From contig NC_072463.1 of the NCBI RefSeq assembly GCF_027596085.1, positions 1,623,692 through 1,687,691 of the forward strand: a stretch of DNA of 64,000 bases, given 5' to 3'. Numbering within the stretch: position 1 is the stretch's first letter; each line of letters begins with the position of its first letter. Below the pieces are notes generated by a model. The model worked only from the letters and a program-made list of their open reading frames with translations. It had not been told where the DNA came from and did no database searches. A program made the position numbers and the translations under genes. Of the stretch, positions 10,159 through 21,239 are shown piece by piece. Source of the DNA: Anoplopoma fimbria (lineage: Eukaryota > Chordata > Actinopteri > Perciformes > Anoplopomatidae).

Positions 10159-10883
10159 GTATGCCAATTGTCTACGAAGCCCACATTGTTTGCAGGACAC
10201 CACCTCGACAGCCAGCGGCGGAATGATGACATGCGGCTATACATCTCATCATTGACCAGATTAGGGAGAGGGCCAGAGAATACTACGGAGTCCGACATCG
10301 TCTTTGCGTACGAACACACCGATTCCACGTTCAATTTAGTGACCTCCGAGCGACGTAATCGGGTGTCATTACCGCCGACGTGAATAACAATCGTACGGTA
10401 TTTACGTTTAGCCTTAGCCAGCAGTTTCAAATGGGATTCTATGTCGCCCGCTCTGGCCCCGGGATGCAGTTAACTATGGCCCCTGTCTTCGCTAACTTCA
10501 CGTTTCTCAGAATGGAGCTGCCGATCACCAGAGTTGGTTTCTCAGCGGGTGTGTCGCTGAGCGGGGAAAACCGGTTAGAAACGTGAAGCGGTTGGTGGTG
10601 CCCCGTGTGCTTCGACATAGAACTATGCTTCCTTCGGACAGTCACCCAGCCTCCCGGCTGCTCGGGGTTGCCGGGGACAGCTAGCAGGAGCTAAGTCTGG
10701 TTGGCCCGCACCGACTACGGGAGTGGGCTGGCTAACTGCAGTAGCTAACGACTGAGCTTCAATGGTGCGGAACCGGGCCTCTAACTCACTGAGCCTCGCC
10801 TCCAACCTAACAAACAAACTACATTTGTTACATGTACCCGTATCAGTAAAGGAGGCAGAGGCATGGCTAAACATGAGACACAC
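10158..10883 (-). pseudogene. Decayed non-LTR retrotransposon ORF1 (SGNH esterase-like)
   Basis: Three minus-strand frames read as one broken protein. The first (10883-10623) has a CxxC pair (about 10832-10821) and a Leu/Glu-rich heptad stretch suited to a coiled coil. The second (10645-10439) carries the block I-like 'VIGSSILRN'. The third (10430 onward) carries the block III-like 'HVGGNDTRLR' and 'NNVGFVDNW'. SGNH hydrolases use a Ser in block I and an Asn in GxND; both residues remain. Two frameshifts, near 10640 and 10435, break the frame, and homology stops at 10158 before the expected catalytic Asp-His region. Esterase-type ORF1 proteins are known in CR1-related LINEs; exact clade not determined. 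No reverse transcriptase is present nearby. Confidence 0.7.
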
Positions 10884-11225
10884 TGAGCAGGAGGGAGGAG
10901 GAGAGAGAGCAGGAGGGAGGAGGAGAGAGAGCAGGAGAGAGAGGAGAGAGGAGCGCCATCGCTAGCTGCTAAGCTAAATGAGGCTAGCTAGCGTTAGCAG
11001 AACTGAACAACGTGTAAACTGTTGGTTTAAGCGAAAAGTCGCTGAATTAAGATGTGATATGAGTGTTCAAGTGTTTTAAGTGTAAGACAGGTAATTAGCC
11101 GCTATAATAAAGAATGTCACACAATTCACTAGTTTTCGCTGGAGCTGCGAAAAGTACGCTATCAACTACGCTGAGAACCGGAAGTGAGGCAACACGCTTA
11201 CCGCAGTACGTCAGCACGTCCAATC
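10884..11225 (-). mobile_element. Probable 5' region of the same retrotransposon
   Basis: On the minus strand this precedes the ORF1 pseudogene. It contains a short 24-bp purine-rich tandem repeat (10889-10950), a 'gctagctagcgttagc' stretch, and a CpG-containing outer part (11140-11220) unlike the flanking DNA. Its assignment as a 5' untranslated or promoter region is inferred from position only. Confidence 0.4.
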
Positions 11226-11234
11226 AGCAGGCCT

Positions 11235-11418
11235 AAATGTTAGTAAAATATCCTCACCTTTGAAAAATATCCTCACTTTCTAAAAATATCTTCACTTTGG
11301 TAACCCTTTAGTAAAATATCCTCACTTTTTAAATATATCCTCATGTTAGTAAAATATCCTCACTTTTGAAAAATATCCTCACTTTTGAAAAATATCCTCA
11401 CTCATGAAAAAAATCATC
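11235..11418. repeat. Degenerate 'AAATATCCTCAC' tandem repeat
   Basis: About eight irregular units of 'aaaatatcctcacttttg', running into the assembly gap. Similar words ('atgtcctcac') recur at 17310-17770. Confidence 0.85.
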
Positions 11419-11518
11419 NNNNNNNNNNNNNNNNNNNNNNNNNNNNNNNNNNNNNNNNNNNNNNNNNNNNNNNNNNNNNNNNNNNNNNNNNNNNNNNNNN
11501 NNNNNNNNNNNNNNNNNN
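11419..11518. other. Assembly gap (100 N)
   Basis: Exactly 100 N, a conventional placeholder of unknown true size. It interrupts the TATCCTCAC array, so the array probably caused the assembly break. Confidence 0.99.
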
Positions 11519-11720
11519 TAAACTTTTACTTGTAATGAAGTATTATTACAGTATGGTATAAGGATCTGAATACTTTTTTATTTATTCGAGGTACCGAGAG
11601 GATCATGACTTTGTTTTCCAGTGACATACCTCTACATCTACAGGACTGATACAACCTGAGACATGACCTCCTCCTCAACTCCTCCATCTTGTTTTCACAC
11701 TGCCTGTCTGTCTGTTTCAT

Positions 11721-11753
11721 GTCTCTCTCTCTCTCTCTCTCCTACTTTTTGCT

Positions 11754-11809
<56 letters not shown>
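11721..11809. repeat. (CT)n and (AC)n microsatellites
   Basis: A CT run (11721-11740) followed after a short gap by about 26 AC units (11757-11809). The flanking 147-codon frame depends on the AC tract. Confidence 0.95.
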
Positions 11810-11813
<4 letters not shown>

Positions 11814-11814
11814 C

Positions 11815-12125
11815 CAGATTAACCCGTCTCGTGGCACTCAGAAGGAGGCCTCTGGTTTTGAGCCGGGCGGAGCTAAGCGCTGTCACATGTCAGCAGCTTG
11901 GGGGGGGGTGCGGCGGCCCATCATTGGTCGGGGCCCCGGTAAGCGAGGGCAGCTTTACCGTCGTGTTTCCCCACATCAAACACCTTTTCAAGCCGCTGCT
12001 TTGACATCCGTCAGCCGGCGTCTGATTGGAGCCGACGGAGGCGGGTTCAGACGGGGCCGAAAGCAAAAGAACCGAGAGGGAGTCCGACGATGTGATGGGA
12101 TCGCTTTTAATTTCATATTCCAGAA
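11815..12125. promoter_or_regulatory. GC-rich non-coding island, candidate regulatory
   Basis: GC- and CpG-richer than its surroundings, with 'cccatcattggtcgg' and 'tctgattggagccgac', which both contain ATTGG (CCAAT-box cores), and a G run at 11901-11909. It could be a CpG-rich enhancer or a weak promoter. There is no open frame with features of a real exon. Confidence 0.3.
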
Positions 12126-12299
12126 ATGTTAAAGCTCTTTGATCTCAAAACTAAAATCCAATGACTCCTGTACTTGTGACCTCGTTCTCTAAACACCAGA
12201 AACTATGAACATAAGTCGAAATATGGCGAGAAAGTTTTAACATTGATGTGGAAAAATGGTGTGAAAATAAGAAATACACTGAATAAATACGTGCAAGAT

Positions 12300-12480
12300 G
12301 ACCATGGTGGAAGTTACCAAGTACATAAACTCAAATGTATGTACTATAGTACAGTTTTGATAGACTTGTACTTTACTTGAGTTACAACATTTATTTGTAA
12401 CTATACTGATACCTACAGTATAGTTACTTTTTACATAAAAAAACATATGACGCAGTACTATTTGTAATCTACCAAGTAGT
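12300..12480. mobile_element. Family C repeat fragment
   Basis: Contains 'acttgtactttacttgagtt', typical of the abundant fish repeat here called family C. It is diverged. Confidence 0.55.
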
Positions 12481-12554
12481 ATATACCTTAAAATGACTCC
12501 ACGTTGATGAACTACAAGATTTGAATATATTCTAACATGTATTTGTTAGTGATA

Positions 12555-12896
12555 AACGGTGGACTGGTCTCTGCTGGATCTGGGTCTGTCCACGGTGGAC
12601 TGGTCTCTGCTGGATCTGGGTCTGTCCACGGTGGACTGGTCTCTGCTGGATCTGGGTCTGTCCACGGTGGACTGGTCTCTGCTGGATCTGGGTCTGTCCA
12701 CGGTGGACTGGTCTCTGCTGGATCTGATCTGAAGGAGTTTCTGGTGAACCTTCATGATCTCATCTGGTTTCTCCAGAATCCGACCCGGTGGCTCCGATGA
12801 CGAGCTTTAAGAATAACTTTATAGAAACAGACGATCTTCTCTCTGATGGTCTGGTTTACTGATGGAGGTCTATAGAGGATCAGGACTAAACTGAGA
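12555..12896 (-). mobile_element. Family A composite repeat, copy 3 (reverse)
   Basis: In reverse orientation this copy holds five 36-bp units (12555-12725) and the full leading module ('agatcgtctgtttctataaa' on its own strand). The CCT tract and trailing module are missing, so it ends inside the minisatellite. The leading module is nearly identical to copies 1 and 4, and shares with copy 4 'accgggtcggattctgg', which copy 1 lacks. Confidence 0.75.
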
Positions 12897-13103
12897 CTAA
12901 CTTGACCCCTCTTTACTTTTCTCCACTTAGTACGGTCCGGTCCCCCGCTCATATCACCGGTTGGTTTCTCCCTCTTGCTGTTTGACTTTCTTCACCTGCA
13001 GGAAACAAAACTCAGAGCACATGCAACAAACATTAAGGTAACAAACTGATTATCAATAAGTTGAACCAGTCAATAAATCAGTTTTAATGTGTGTGTGTGA
13101 GAG

Positions 13104-13106
<3 letters not shown>

Positions 13107-13184
<78 letters not shown>
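13107..13184. repeat. (AT)n microsatellite
   Basis: About 39 AT units, the longest AT tract here. Confidence 0.97.
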
Positions 13185-13189
<5 letters not shown>

Positions 13190-13397
13190 GTATTCCCTCA
13201 TTAATAAAGAAGCATTAAAACCAGAAATGTTTCATTGTTAGTAAAGTGTTAAAAGCTCATGTTCTGTTTGTTGAGCTGTAGAGTTAGCATGTTTAGCATC
13301 ATGAGCTAATGATGACCTTTTTCCTTTAATATGACATTATTAGTATCATAACTATATATTGGTTTAATAGTTTGTGCCTGTTAATGTATTTGTATTT

Positions 13398-13802
13398 AGT
13401 AACTTAAGTACATATACTCTAGTACTGTACTCGAGTGCAGTTTTCCGGTACTTGTACTTGAGTATTTCCATGTTATTTTACTTTATACTTCTAATCCACT
13501 ACTTTTATTTCCCAGCTTTAAATGCGTTACTTAGAATTTTCAAGTTATCAATACAAAATATAAATCTGCAAATAAATCATGATGTAATATTATGGATTAA
13601 AGTTCCACTTTTACCAGCTGCAACATTAAAGTGATGAACACATTAAAGCCTCACTTATATGATACAATAATATAATATGTATTAATCTGCATTATGAGTA
13701 CTTAAATATATTACACTTTTGTGTTTTAAGCAGCTTTTGAATGCAGGACTTTTTGCACTGTGGTATTACTACATTTACTCAAGTAACAGATCTGAGTACC
13801 TC
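13398..13802. mobile_element. Family C repeat, near full-length copy
   Basis: Runs from 'agtaacttaagtacatatac' through 'gtacttgtacttgagtattt', a central 'cattaaagtgatgaacac' block, to 'ctgtggtattactacattta' and 'agatctgagtacctc'. It is non-coding and non-autonomous. The same order is seen, more diverged, at 58012-58400 (reverse) and 59205-59510. It is an abundant repeat type in fish genomes; its transposon class is not assigned here. Confidence 0.65.
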
Positions 13803-14985
13803 TCTGGTGTCTTAATATAATTTACTCTCAAGCACTTAGAGTTTAAATCACTAGTTTCATATTTGTCTTATGCTCAACAATTACAGTCTACAATAACAAT
13901 AAGGTGCAAATCCAGACGATAAACAGTAAATACGAGTTTAGCAGCATGGATTATGAAATAGAAAGTAAATTAACGGCAGAATATTAGTCTAGGTTTGGTT
14001 GCATAAAGATAAATATCAGATCTGAAGTTATATGTTCATGATATTGCACTTAATATCCTATTATGTCAAGAGCTGTAATGATCAAATAAAAACATGTTGC
14101 TGACTCCAGATAACTCTCAATCAGTGAATATTTATTCTGGAATACAGAACGATTGTTTTTTTTGTTATGACAATTATTATTTTTCCATAGTTTGATCTAT
14201 AAAAGACAATCAGAAGAATAAAAAAATACCCTGCAGAGTGTAGTGACTCCGACCAACAGTCTAATTAATTAATGTCCTCTCATGCCAGATGAAGAAAAGA
14301 AGCGAATTATGCTTTAATCATTTATCAAAATAGTTTCAGATAAACTTCCCGTCGATCCACTGATTGTTCACTTTCTTTCTTCCTACTTTTGTCCCTCCCT
14401 CGTGTGGTTTTTTTTGCCTCATAGGCCACCGTAGCCTGTGATTGGTGGAGCTATTTGTAGCCTCAGGAGAATAATAATATATATATTTTTAATTCTGACT
14501 ACAGTTGAATTCTGCAGCAGCAAAGCACAGTGTTTAAAGCACTATTTTACTTAATGATGTGTTGTTAGAGATGTAAAAGCTTCTCAGTTCTTTTGTAAAA
14601 TAAACTAAAGGTCATATTTAGGGTCAGAGTGTTAAAAATGCTGATGTTTAGGCCACATTTGTAATTCTTTAGTTAAACCTACAAAAGGCCAAACAGACCA
14701 GATACATTATGATGTGCAGAGTACAATAAATCATCTTATTAAACTACATTTCTTTCTTCACCAGGATCATAAATCAGCTGATGGATTCAGAGTGACGTGG
14801 ACTTCAATCATCTGATCGGCCAGAAGCACGTTTTTTAAAAAGAGGTATTTAAACTCTATTGTGTGTTTGTCTCGTAACACTGATGGAGGCTTCGTTCCCT
14901 CCAAACATTCAGGTTATTCTGAAGTAAAAAGTGTATTTTTAGCTGCAGCTCATCAGGAGCTGGGATGAATTCATTCTCCCTCTGA
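13803..14985. other. Non-coding, nothing recognised
   Basis: AT-rich single-copy-looking DNA. There are only short homopolymers (T8 at 14155-14162, T8 at 14409-14416) and no open frame of note. Confidence 0.5.
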
Positions 14986-15295
14986 GAGGACTTTGATTTT
15001 TCTTGATCAGATGTCTCCTCCGTCGTCTCCGTCGTCTCCGTCGTCGGCCCTGCAGCCTCTCAGGGTTTTCCTGATTTGCACTCTGATTCAAGCACCACTG
15101 GGTGAAGCAAATTTCATCAAACTTGTTTCCCTGAATAAAAAATGAGGGCGTTTATTTCGCTCTGTGGAGCGCGCCAACGGCTGACGGAGGCTCAGGCTGA
15201 ACGACGGATGCAGAAAAATGTGACAAACACCAACAGAACCGGTGCTGATTTGATGAAACGGAGCCGATAGATTCATGGGAATCTGAATTTATAAA
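14986..15295. promoter_or_regulatory. Candidate conserved non-coding element
   Basis: Complex sequence after a small (CGTCTC)n repeat (15014-15044). It includes 'tgatttgcactctgattcaa', 'gcaaatttcatcaaactt' and 'gggcgtttatttcgc'. The character is enhancer-like rather than coding; the 62-codon minus frame here has no domain. Confidence 0.35.
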
Positions 15296-15920
15296 GAGGA
15301 AGATTGTTACAGTTTGTAGTACGACACTCACACAATACTTTTTATTTTATTTCTGCCCTGAACGATTGAATCTACTCGTTTCCTTCCATGAAACACAAAC
15401 AGGATGCAAACCCACAACCTTCTGCATGCATTCATAAAATGTAGTTGATTTTATTGCAGTTTATTCTGCAGATTAGTGGAGAAAACATATCAGCGGGTAA
15501 ACTGGATATATTGATGGAAGAGATCGTTGTTTTGTTTAAAGTTGCATAAAGTATCTTCAAACCGTTTTTTATTCCCTCTTTCGTCTTTCATCTTTCCTCT
15601 TTTACGCCTGCAACAAATTCTTATTTTCTTCATTAATCAATCAATATTTAAACTTCGTAGCATCAGACACATTCCAAACAGTTCAATGTTATATATTTCA
15701 AACAGAAAACAGCAATTAAATCCTCACATGCAAGAATCCAGAACTGAGGACCTGTTTCACATGTTTTAAAGAAAAATTATTAAAACAATCAATAAATAAA
15801 TAATAATTATTTAACTGTATTAAACTGGACATGCTGGTTTGTCTTTTTTTCTAACCAAACCAGGCAAAATAAAAAAATGCTCACCAATAAAATCTGCATG
15901 CAGGATTCATCAAGTACTGG

Positions 15921-15958
<38 letters not shown>

Positions 15959-16150
15959 TACTTTTATTCCCCTAAAAATGAGAAAAGAGATCATTGAAAA
16001 TGAAACGGTAAACTGAACTGAGCATGAAAGGAACATATATAACTTACTTATTTCAAATAAATGATTGACAGTTATCTTCTAATATAATATTAAGATAAAA
16101 AATAATAACAAAATAAAGACGTTAAATCTACAGATTACACTAAACTTGAG
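15296..16150. other. Non-coding with a short (AT)n tract
   Basis: AT-rich DNA with (AT)n at 15925-15954. At 15405-15430 the reverse strand reads 'gaaggttgtgggtttgcatc', which faintly resembles a tRNA-derived SINE B box, but no A box is visible. No gene is supported. Confidence 0.45.
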
Positions 16151-16154
16151 GATT

Positions 16155-16425
16155 TTCCTCTGGTTTCCTGGTGTTTGGATGCAAACAGGCCAGCCTGATA
16201 TATTCCTCGTGTTAGACTTAAACAGGCTGGCGGTGTGTTCAGGTTCTAGCATTCTTTCTTGTTCCTGATGTTTGGAACCAATTAGGCCGACGGTCCTGAT
16301 ATATTCCTCGTGTTAGACTTAAACAGACTGGCGGTGTGTTCAGGTTCCAGCATTCCTTCTTGTTTTCCTGATGTTTGGATCCAAACAGACTGGTGGTGCG
16401 TTCAGGTTCTGGACTTCTTTCTTGC
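16155..16425 (+). repeat. About 101-bp tandem duplication, 2.5 units
   Basis: The phrase 'cctgatatattcctcgtgtt' occurs at 16193 and 16294. Each is followed by 'agacttaaacag', 'ctggcggtgtgttcaggttc' and 'ctgatgtttgga'. A third partial unit ends at 16425. Units are about 90 percent alike by eye. Confidence 0.9.
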
Positions 16426-16439
16426 CAATGAGGTCAGAT

Positions 16440-16800
16440 GTCCCACAATCCTCCATCTTCCCGTCAGCTTAGCATCCATTAGCTGATTGAAGGCTGTCGA
16501 TGTGTAAAAATATTCACGCAGGCCGTCGTCTCCTCGGGGGGGGTCGTTGCTGGTGATACTGGCTCAGAGTGTGTGTGTGGGGGGTGGGGGGGCTCCATCC
16601 ATCAATCCATCCGTTCAAATCAGCATTAATCAAGATGGCTCGCTTCATTCCTCCTCGTATCAAATCAGGCAAATGATTACTGGCATTCAGCCGACGAGGG
16701 CCGTCGACGGCGAGGGGGCCGAGCGGCGCCGCAATCAGACCGCCGCTCGCTTCCCTGGAGATCCCCGCCGCAGAATCACAGTGTTTTTCTTCTCTTAACT
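16440..16800. promoter_or_regulatory. Candidate conserved non-coding element
   Basis: Contains 'cagcttagcatccattagct', 'tcaaatcagcattaatcaag' and a CpG-rich part (16690-16770). G runs and a small CCAT repeat (16596-16612) interrupt it. The 83-codon frame is not exon-like. Confidence 0.3.
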
Positions 16801-17305
16801 AATCGTTTAATAAAAAGGACGATGATTGACGTGCAGGGAATAAAAGAAGTGTGTGTTTTTAAACGCACCTCACGAACCTGAAGCCGAGAGTATTTAGATC
16901 AGCGCGGACTCAAAATACTCAGTTGTTGCTGTTGTTTTTCTTTATTTATTTCTTCTTCTTCTCAATCAAGCTCGGTTCCAGCGGAGATAATTTCATTTCC
17001 ACTGTGGTGTAAATACGGCAGACTGCCCCCCCGAACACCACAGAAGAAGATTTAATCACATTTCTGATCTAAAGGAGCTGCAGGGACAGAACGTTGGTCT
17101 TTAGAACAACGAGACCGTTTTAATCTTAATCATCACTTAAATGAACTGAATGAGGGAACGTATGTTTTAATGTAACCCATCAGTTTCAGTTTGACTTAAA
17201 CAATTCATTTAGTTTTTTCACAATGGAGAAAACAACAGTTTGTCCTTCAACCTAAAGTTAACTCTCATCTAAAACCTTTAAAACCCTTAAATCCTTCTTT
17301 AAGTT
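16801..17305. other. Non-coding, nothing recognised
   Basis: Mixed composition without repeat structure, apart from a small TTC run near 16951-16962. No gene is supported. Confidence 0.45.
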
Positions 17306-17309
17306 TCAC

Positions 17310-17770
17310 CTTTAGTTCATCAAAAATGTCCTCACTTCCCCAAAATATCTCTGTTTCCAAATTGTCCTCTCTTTTTGCAAATGTCCCCTAAATCAGTGCC
17401 AGACTAAATGTCCTCACCTTTTTATTTTGCTAGATTTAATGTCTCCACTTCACAACAGATGTTTTGAAAACATTCCTAAAAGTCCTTGCTGGATGTCTTC
17501 ACATTACAAGAAATGTTGATACTTTTCAAAACTTAATTTTGCACTGTTTTGTTACTTTCCCTAAATGTCTTACTACAAATGGCTTCAACTGTCTTAACCA
17601 AAAATGTCCTCACCCGTCTCCTGATCAGACTATCAGACAAAATGTCTTCACAGCTACAAACTGTCCTCATCTTTCTAAAATGTTTTCAAAATGAGAAGCA
17701 GACAGAACGTCCGAAATCTTTCCTCACTTTTTCAGAAATGTTCTAGAAAATGACCCCACTTTGAAAGAAA
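17310..17770. repeat. Degenerate 'ATGTCCTCAC' repeat region
   Basis: Irregularly spaced copies of 'aaatgtcctcac' and variants ('aatgtcttcac', 'aactgtcctcat') over about 450 bp, apparently an old tandem array related to 11235-11418. Confidence 0.6.
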
Positions 17771-18689
17771 AATGTACAACTAAAAGATAAAACAAGAATA
17801 ACATGTTTTCACCTTGTCAAAAAGGTAATTAGAAGGATACCAAACTTTGCATTTCTTTTTATGTGTCATTATTAAAAGTTTTTTAAGAAACCAAACGTAA
17901 ATTTAATTACACAACAATGTGACTCTTAAACTTGTTAATTACTGTTTATCAAATGTGCAGTCGATTGTGTTTGAAACCAGAAACCAGAGAACACAGTGAG
18001 TCTTTGATTCAGCCAAAGAAGTGTTTCTAAACAGACTGTTGTGAGGGTGAAACCTGACACCAGGTAGCTCACCTGAGCAAACACAGGAAGAAGAGGAGGA
18101 GGAGGAGGAGGAGGAGGCTTCATAAAAACACACAATTCAAATAAAAAGGAAATAAAATATTATATTTTTAAGGATTAAAACAATCTTGTCATCAGTAGTT
18201 TTAATGATATTTTATAATCTTAGAGCTAGTGATAGGAAGTTAAACATCATAATTCATCTCTAATATCTGTTTTATATTAATGTGAAAACATCTTCAAACT
18301 ACTGGATTTATTCTAGTTTATCACCAACACTACATTTTACAGATTACATGTGAACACATCATGATAACGTTATAATTTACCTTCAACCAATACTCATTTT
18401 AACTGAACAGAGCCTGAACGCATCATAATGTACCTGAACTGAACCTCGGTTTGTTAGCCGTTAGCGGTGCTGCTAACGTTACTGCTGCTAACGTCTCTCC
18501 TGTTGGTTTAAACACAGGTTGGTTGTTCACAATGTGACATCATCAGAGATCAGAGACTAGAAGCATAAATGAAGTCCTGATCTCATATTTTACTGAATAT
18601 TGGAGGAGAACGATCGTCAGTAAAACTTTATTTCACTCTGTGATGGTTAACGATAAACTGTGGAATTAATCCACGGTATCAAACAAACA
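17771..18689. other. Non-coding, nothing recognised
   Basis: AT-rich DNA with (GGA)n at 18089-18117 and a cluster of GTTAGC/GCTAAC words at 18455-18495. No gene is supported. Confidence 0.5.
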
Positions 18690-18757
18690 GGAGGAAATAG
18701 TGCATTTTGTTTGGGACTATTTTCAGCGGCGGATTAATCCACGTTTGGTGGCGTTTG
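18690..18757 (+). mobile_element. Family D repeat fragment
   Basis: The core 'attttcagcggcggattaat' followed by 'ccacgtttggtg' is shared with 53221-53290 and 56530-56620, each time preceded by 'gggacta'. It is a short fish interspersed repeat fragment. Confidence 0.65.
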
Positions 18758-18989
18758 CGGGTCAGAATAAACTGCAGCGTTTGTGCTGATGGTCATGAAG
18801 GAACATGTTCAACAAGTGAAGGCTACAGTTTATTCATTACCTGTATATCTTCCCACGCTCCACCTGGGCCTCCGGATCTCAGGGTGCCTGCCTCACCACT
18901 CTCCCCAGAGACCAGCTGTGGTTTTGGGGCCATGCTACCAAAGCGGTCCCCCCCCTCCTGGTTCTCCTAATCCCTGCAGGACAGGGAGG

Positions 18990-19480
18990 TCTGAGAAACA
19001 CGGCGAGAGGATTCTCCCAGAACCGACCAGTCTGTCATTAAATCACCGATCTGATCATTAGACGCCTTTCAGCAATCTGTTACAGGGAGACGCCGCTCTG
19101 TAGGCTTTCTACCAGAGCTGCATGGTCTTCATCATTTATTCTTCATCATTTATTCTATGAGAATGACTCGTAAATGATGCTGATTAGCATTCAAAGTAAC
19201 TTTAGGAGCGAGGAGATGTGAAATAAAGCAAAAACTGAGTGCTGAGGAGGAGGAGGAGGAGGTCCACAGGGGAACTGGGAACAGTGGGAATGTTTGGTAT
19301 TAGGGAGCCGAGCCCAGGTGACAACAGATTGTGTTTCTGGGTAATTGAAGGATCGCTGTATTTAACTCCGTGTTGCGGTGCAGCAGCAGACAGCCCAGGA
19401 CGTTCAGAGGCGTCTCAGGTGTTTCAACCGTTGGTCATTTCACAACACAAGTCTCAGTTACTGTAAACAAGGAGGAGATC
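18990..19480. promoter_or_regulatory. Candidate conserved non-coding element
   Basis: Two blocks of complex sequence. One holds 'gtcattaaatcaccgatctg' and 'gatcattagacgcctttcag'; the other holds 'tgactcgtaaatgatgctga' and 'ttagcattcaaagtaac'. A (GGA)n tract at 19243-19262 separates these from a third stretch with 'gggtaattgaaggatcgc'. Homeodomain-type TAAT cores and low repeat content suggest an enhancer. Confidence 0.38.
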
Positions 19481-20668
19481 ATGTGACACTGAAGGAAATA
19501 GTTTTTATACAAGCTTGTGTTTCACGTTGTAAACTGTCGTAGATATTGTAGATAGACCTAGAAAATAAAATGCACTGTATTTTTTAGATATACTACAAAA
19601 TCAATTCATATGTGATCCACGTAATCATGAACCAAGCAGTATAAAGACCATAAAACCCCCAAAAATGGGAGTTGGAGGGTTCACACTGAAACTTGTCTTT
19701 CCCCGAGTGAAACGAGAGTCCTCGTGGTTTATTTATCATGTAACTTCTGTAGTTATTTAAACCCAAACGACAATCTTTTTCTAAACCTGTGAAGACGGTT
19801 TATTTTGAAAAAAACTGTATTTGTGCAGGAATTGACACATGTTCCTGGATTTCTGTAGGAAAACACACCAAAAATTAGTAACTTATTTGTTATCAGACAA
19901 ACTGTATGGAGATATGTTAAAACTGTCATAGGATTTGTTTAAAGACAATCCAGAAAAGGTAACAAAACTATTATTTTTTTGTGTTTCACAATGATCATGA
20001 AGTCTAGAAAAATGTGTTATTATATCTTGAGCACAAGGTCATGTTTATTGTATAAAAAAATATATATCTTTTTGGACTTTGAGGACTCAGTAGGTTGATT
20101 TTGTGTTTCAGTTTCTCAAGAAGACGACTGTATCATGTCAGCTGACATTCTGTCTGATTAAAGAGTTATTTCAAGTTATTTATTCATATGTCATGTGCAC
20201 AAAAAATGACAGAGTTAAAATTCCTCCTCAAACAACGCTCGGTAAATATGTGTAAAATGAAAATCAGACAAGGAATAAATTAAAAGATAATAAATAGTTT
20301 AGATGTTTAAAATTTTAGGATAAAAAATGGCGTATATAGAATAGAATGTTATGTATTTATGCAATGAGCAGATGTGAACAGGAAGTGAAACAGTTGTTAA
20401 AGTAAAGTGATGTTCTCATGTCACTGCCGGGTCTCTGGTTCTAGCAATTAAAAATTCAAATGATAAAAATATGAATAAAAAAAATGTTTTTCCAAAAAAT
20501 TAACTGCAATAATAAAAGACAAAAACACAATTTGACAGATGTCATTTTCCAAACGCTCCTCAAGTTTTTTTTTTTTTATAATTAAATACAAAAATATCAA
20601 AAAGTCTTCAACTACATTTTCTGTCCTTTTATTCGTTTTTGATATTCAAATTAATATATTTCGATATT
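19481..20668. other. AT-rich non-coding stretch
   Basis: No gene or recognisable transposon. T and A homopolymers (for example T12 at 20567-20578) are the only simple repeats. Confidence 0.5.
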
Positions 20669-20765
20669 TGGACTCTTGATCAGACGGACAAGATATTTAA
20701 AGCCGTCACCTTTGACTCTTGTGATGGTTATTTCTTTTTTTGTGTTTGACCAGAATCAGCTGAAG
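20669..20765 (+). repeat. Diverged direct duplication, copy 1
   Basis: Shares 'gactcttgtgatggt' and 'tttgaccagaatc' in the same order and spacing with 21113-21210, about 445 bp away. The intervening words are diverged, so this is an old local duplication. Confidence 0.6.
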
Positions 20766-21112
20766 TGATTTTGAGTTGATTTATTAATTAGTCAATCAAT
20801 AGAAGAATCTTAATCAGGAGTAGATTTTCATATACAAAGAATTTGCATTGATGTTTCGGTCACAATAAATAAAGTAAAAAAAAAAAAAAAGTAAAACAAC
20901 GAAAAAAGTCAAAGTGAAAGTAAATAAAAACAAAGAAGATAAAACTTTAAAAAGTTTGTACAGAATCGAGAGAAAATATAATCGATAATTAATTATTTAA
21001 AATATTTTTAAGCAGAAATATCCAAATTGTGCAGCTTGAATCTTCTCAGATGTGAATATTTTCAGTTTTCCTGATTCATCTTTGAATTTAAACTGAATAT
21101 CTTTTTGTTTTT

Positions 21113-21210
21113 GGAGTGTTGTTGAGACAAAACGAGACGTTTGACTTCGTCGCCTTGAACTCTTGTGATGGTAAATTATATTTCTCACTATTTGACCAGA
21201 ATCGTCTCAG
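21113..21210 (+). repeat. Diverged direct duplication, copy 2
   Basis: Partner of 20669-20765, with 'gaactcttgtgatggt' and 'tatttgaccagaatcgtc'. Confidence 0.6.
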
Positions 21211-21239
21211 ATGAAACTTTAACGATCGACTCTGCTTCA

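Noticed and set aside
10151..10166. Splice donor 'caggtatg' at the family A / LINE junction
   Set aside because: The GT belongs to the antisense of the ORF1 pseudogene, and no exon is supported upstream.
9434..10255. 273-codon plus frame
   Set aside because: It crosses the 36-bp family A minisatellite and a CCT tract, and its ends lie in unrelated DNA.
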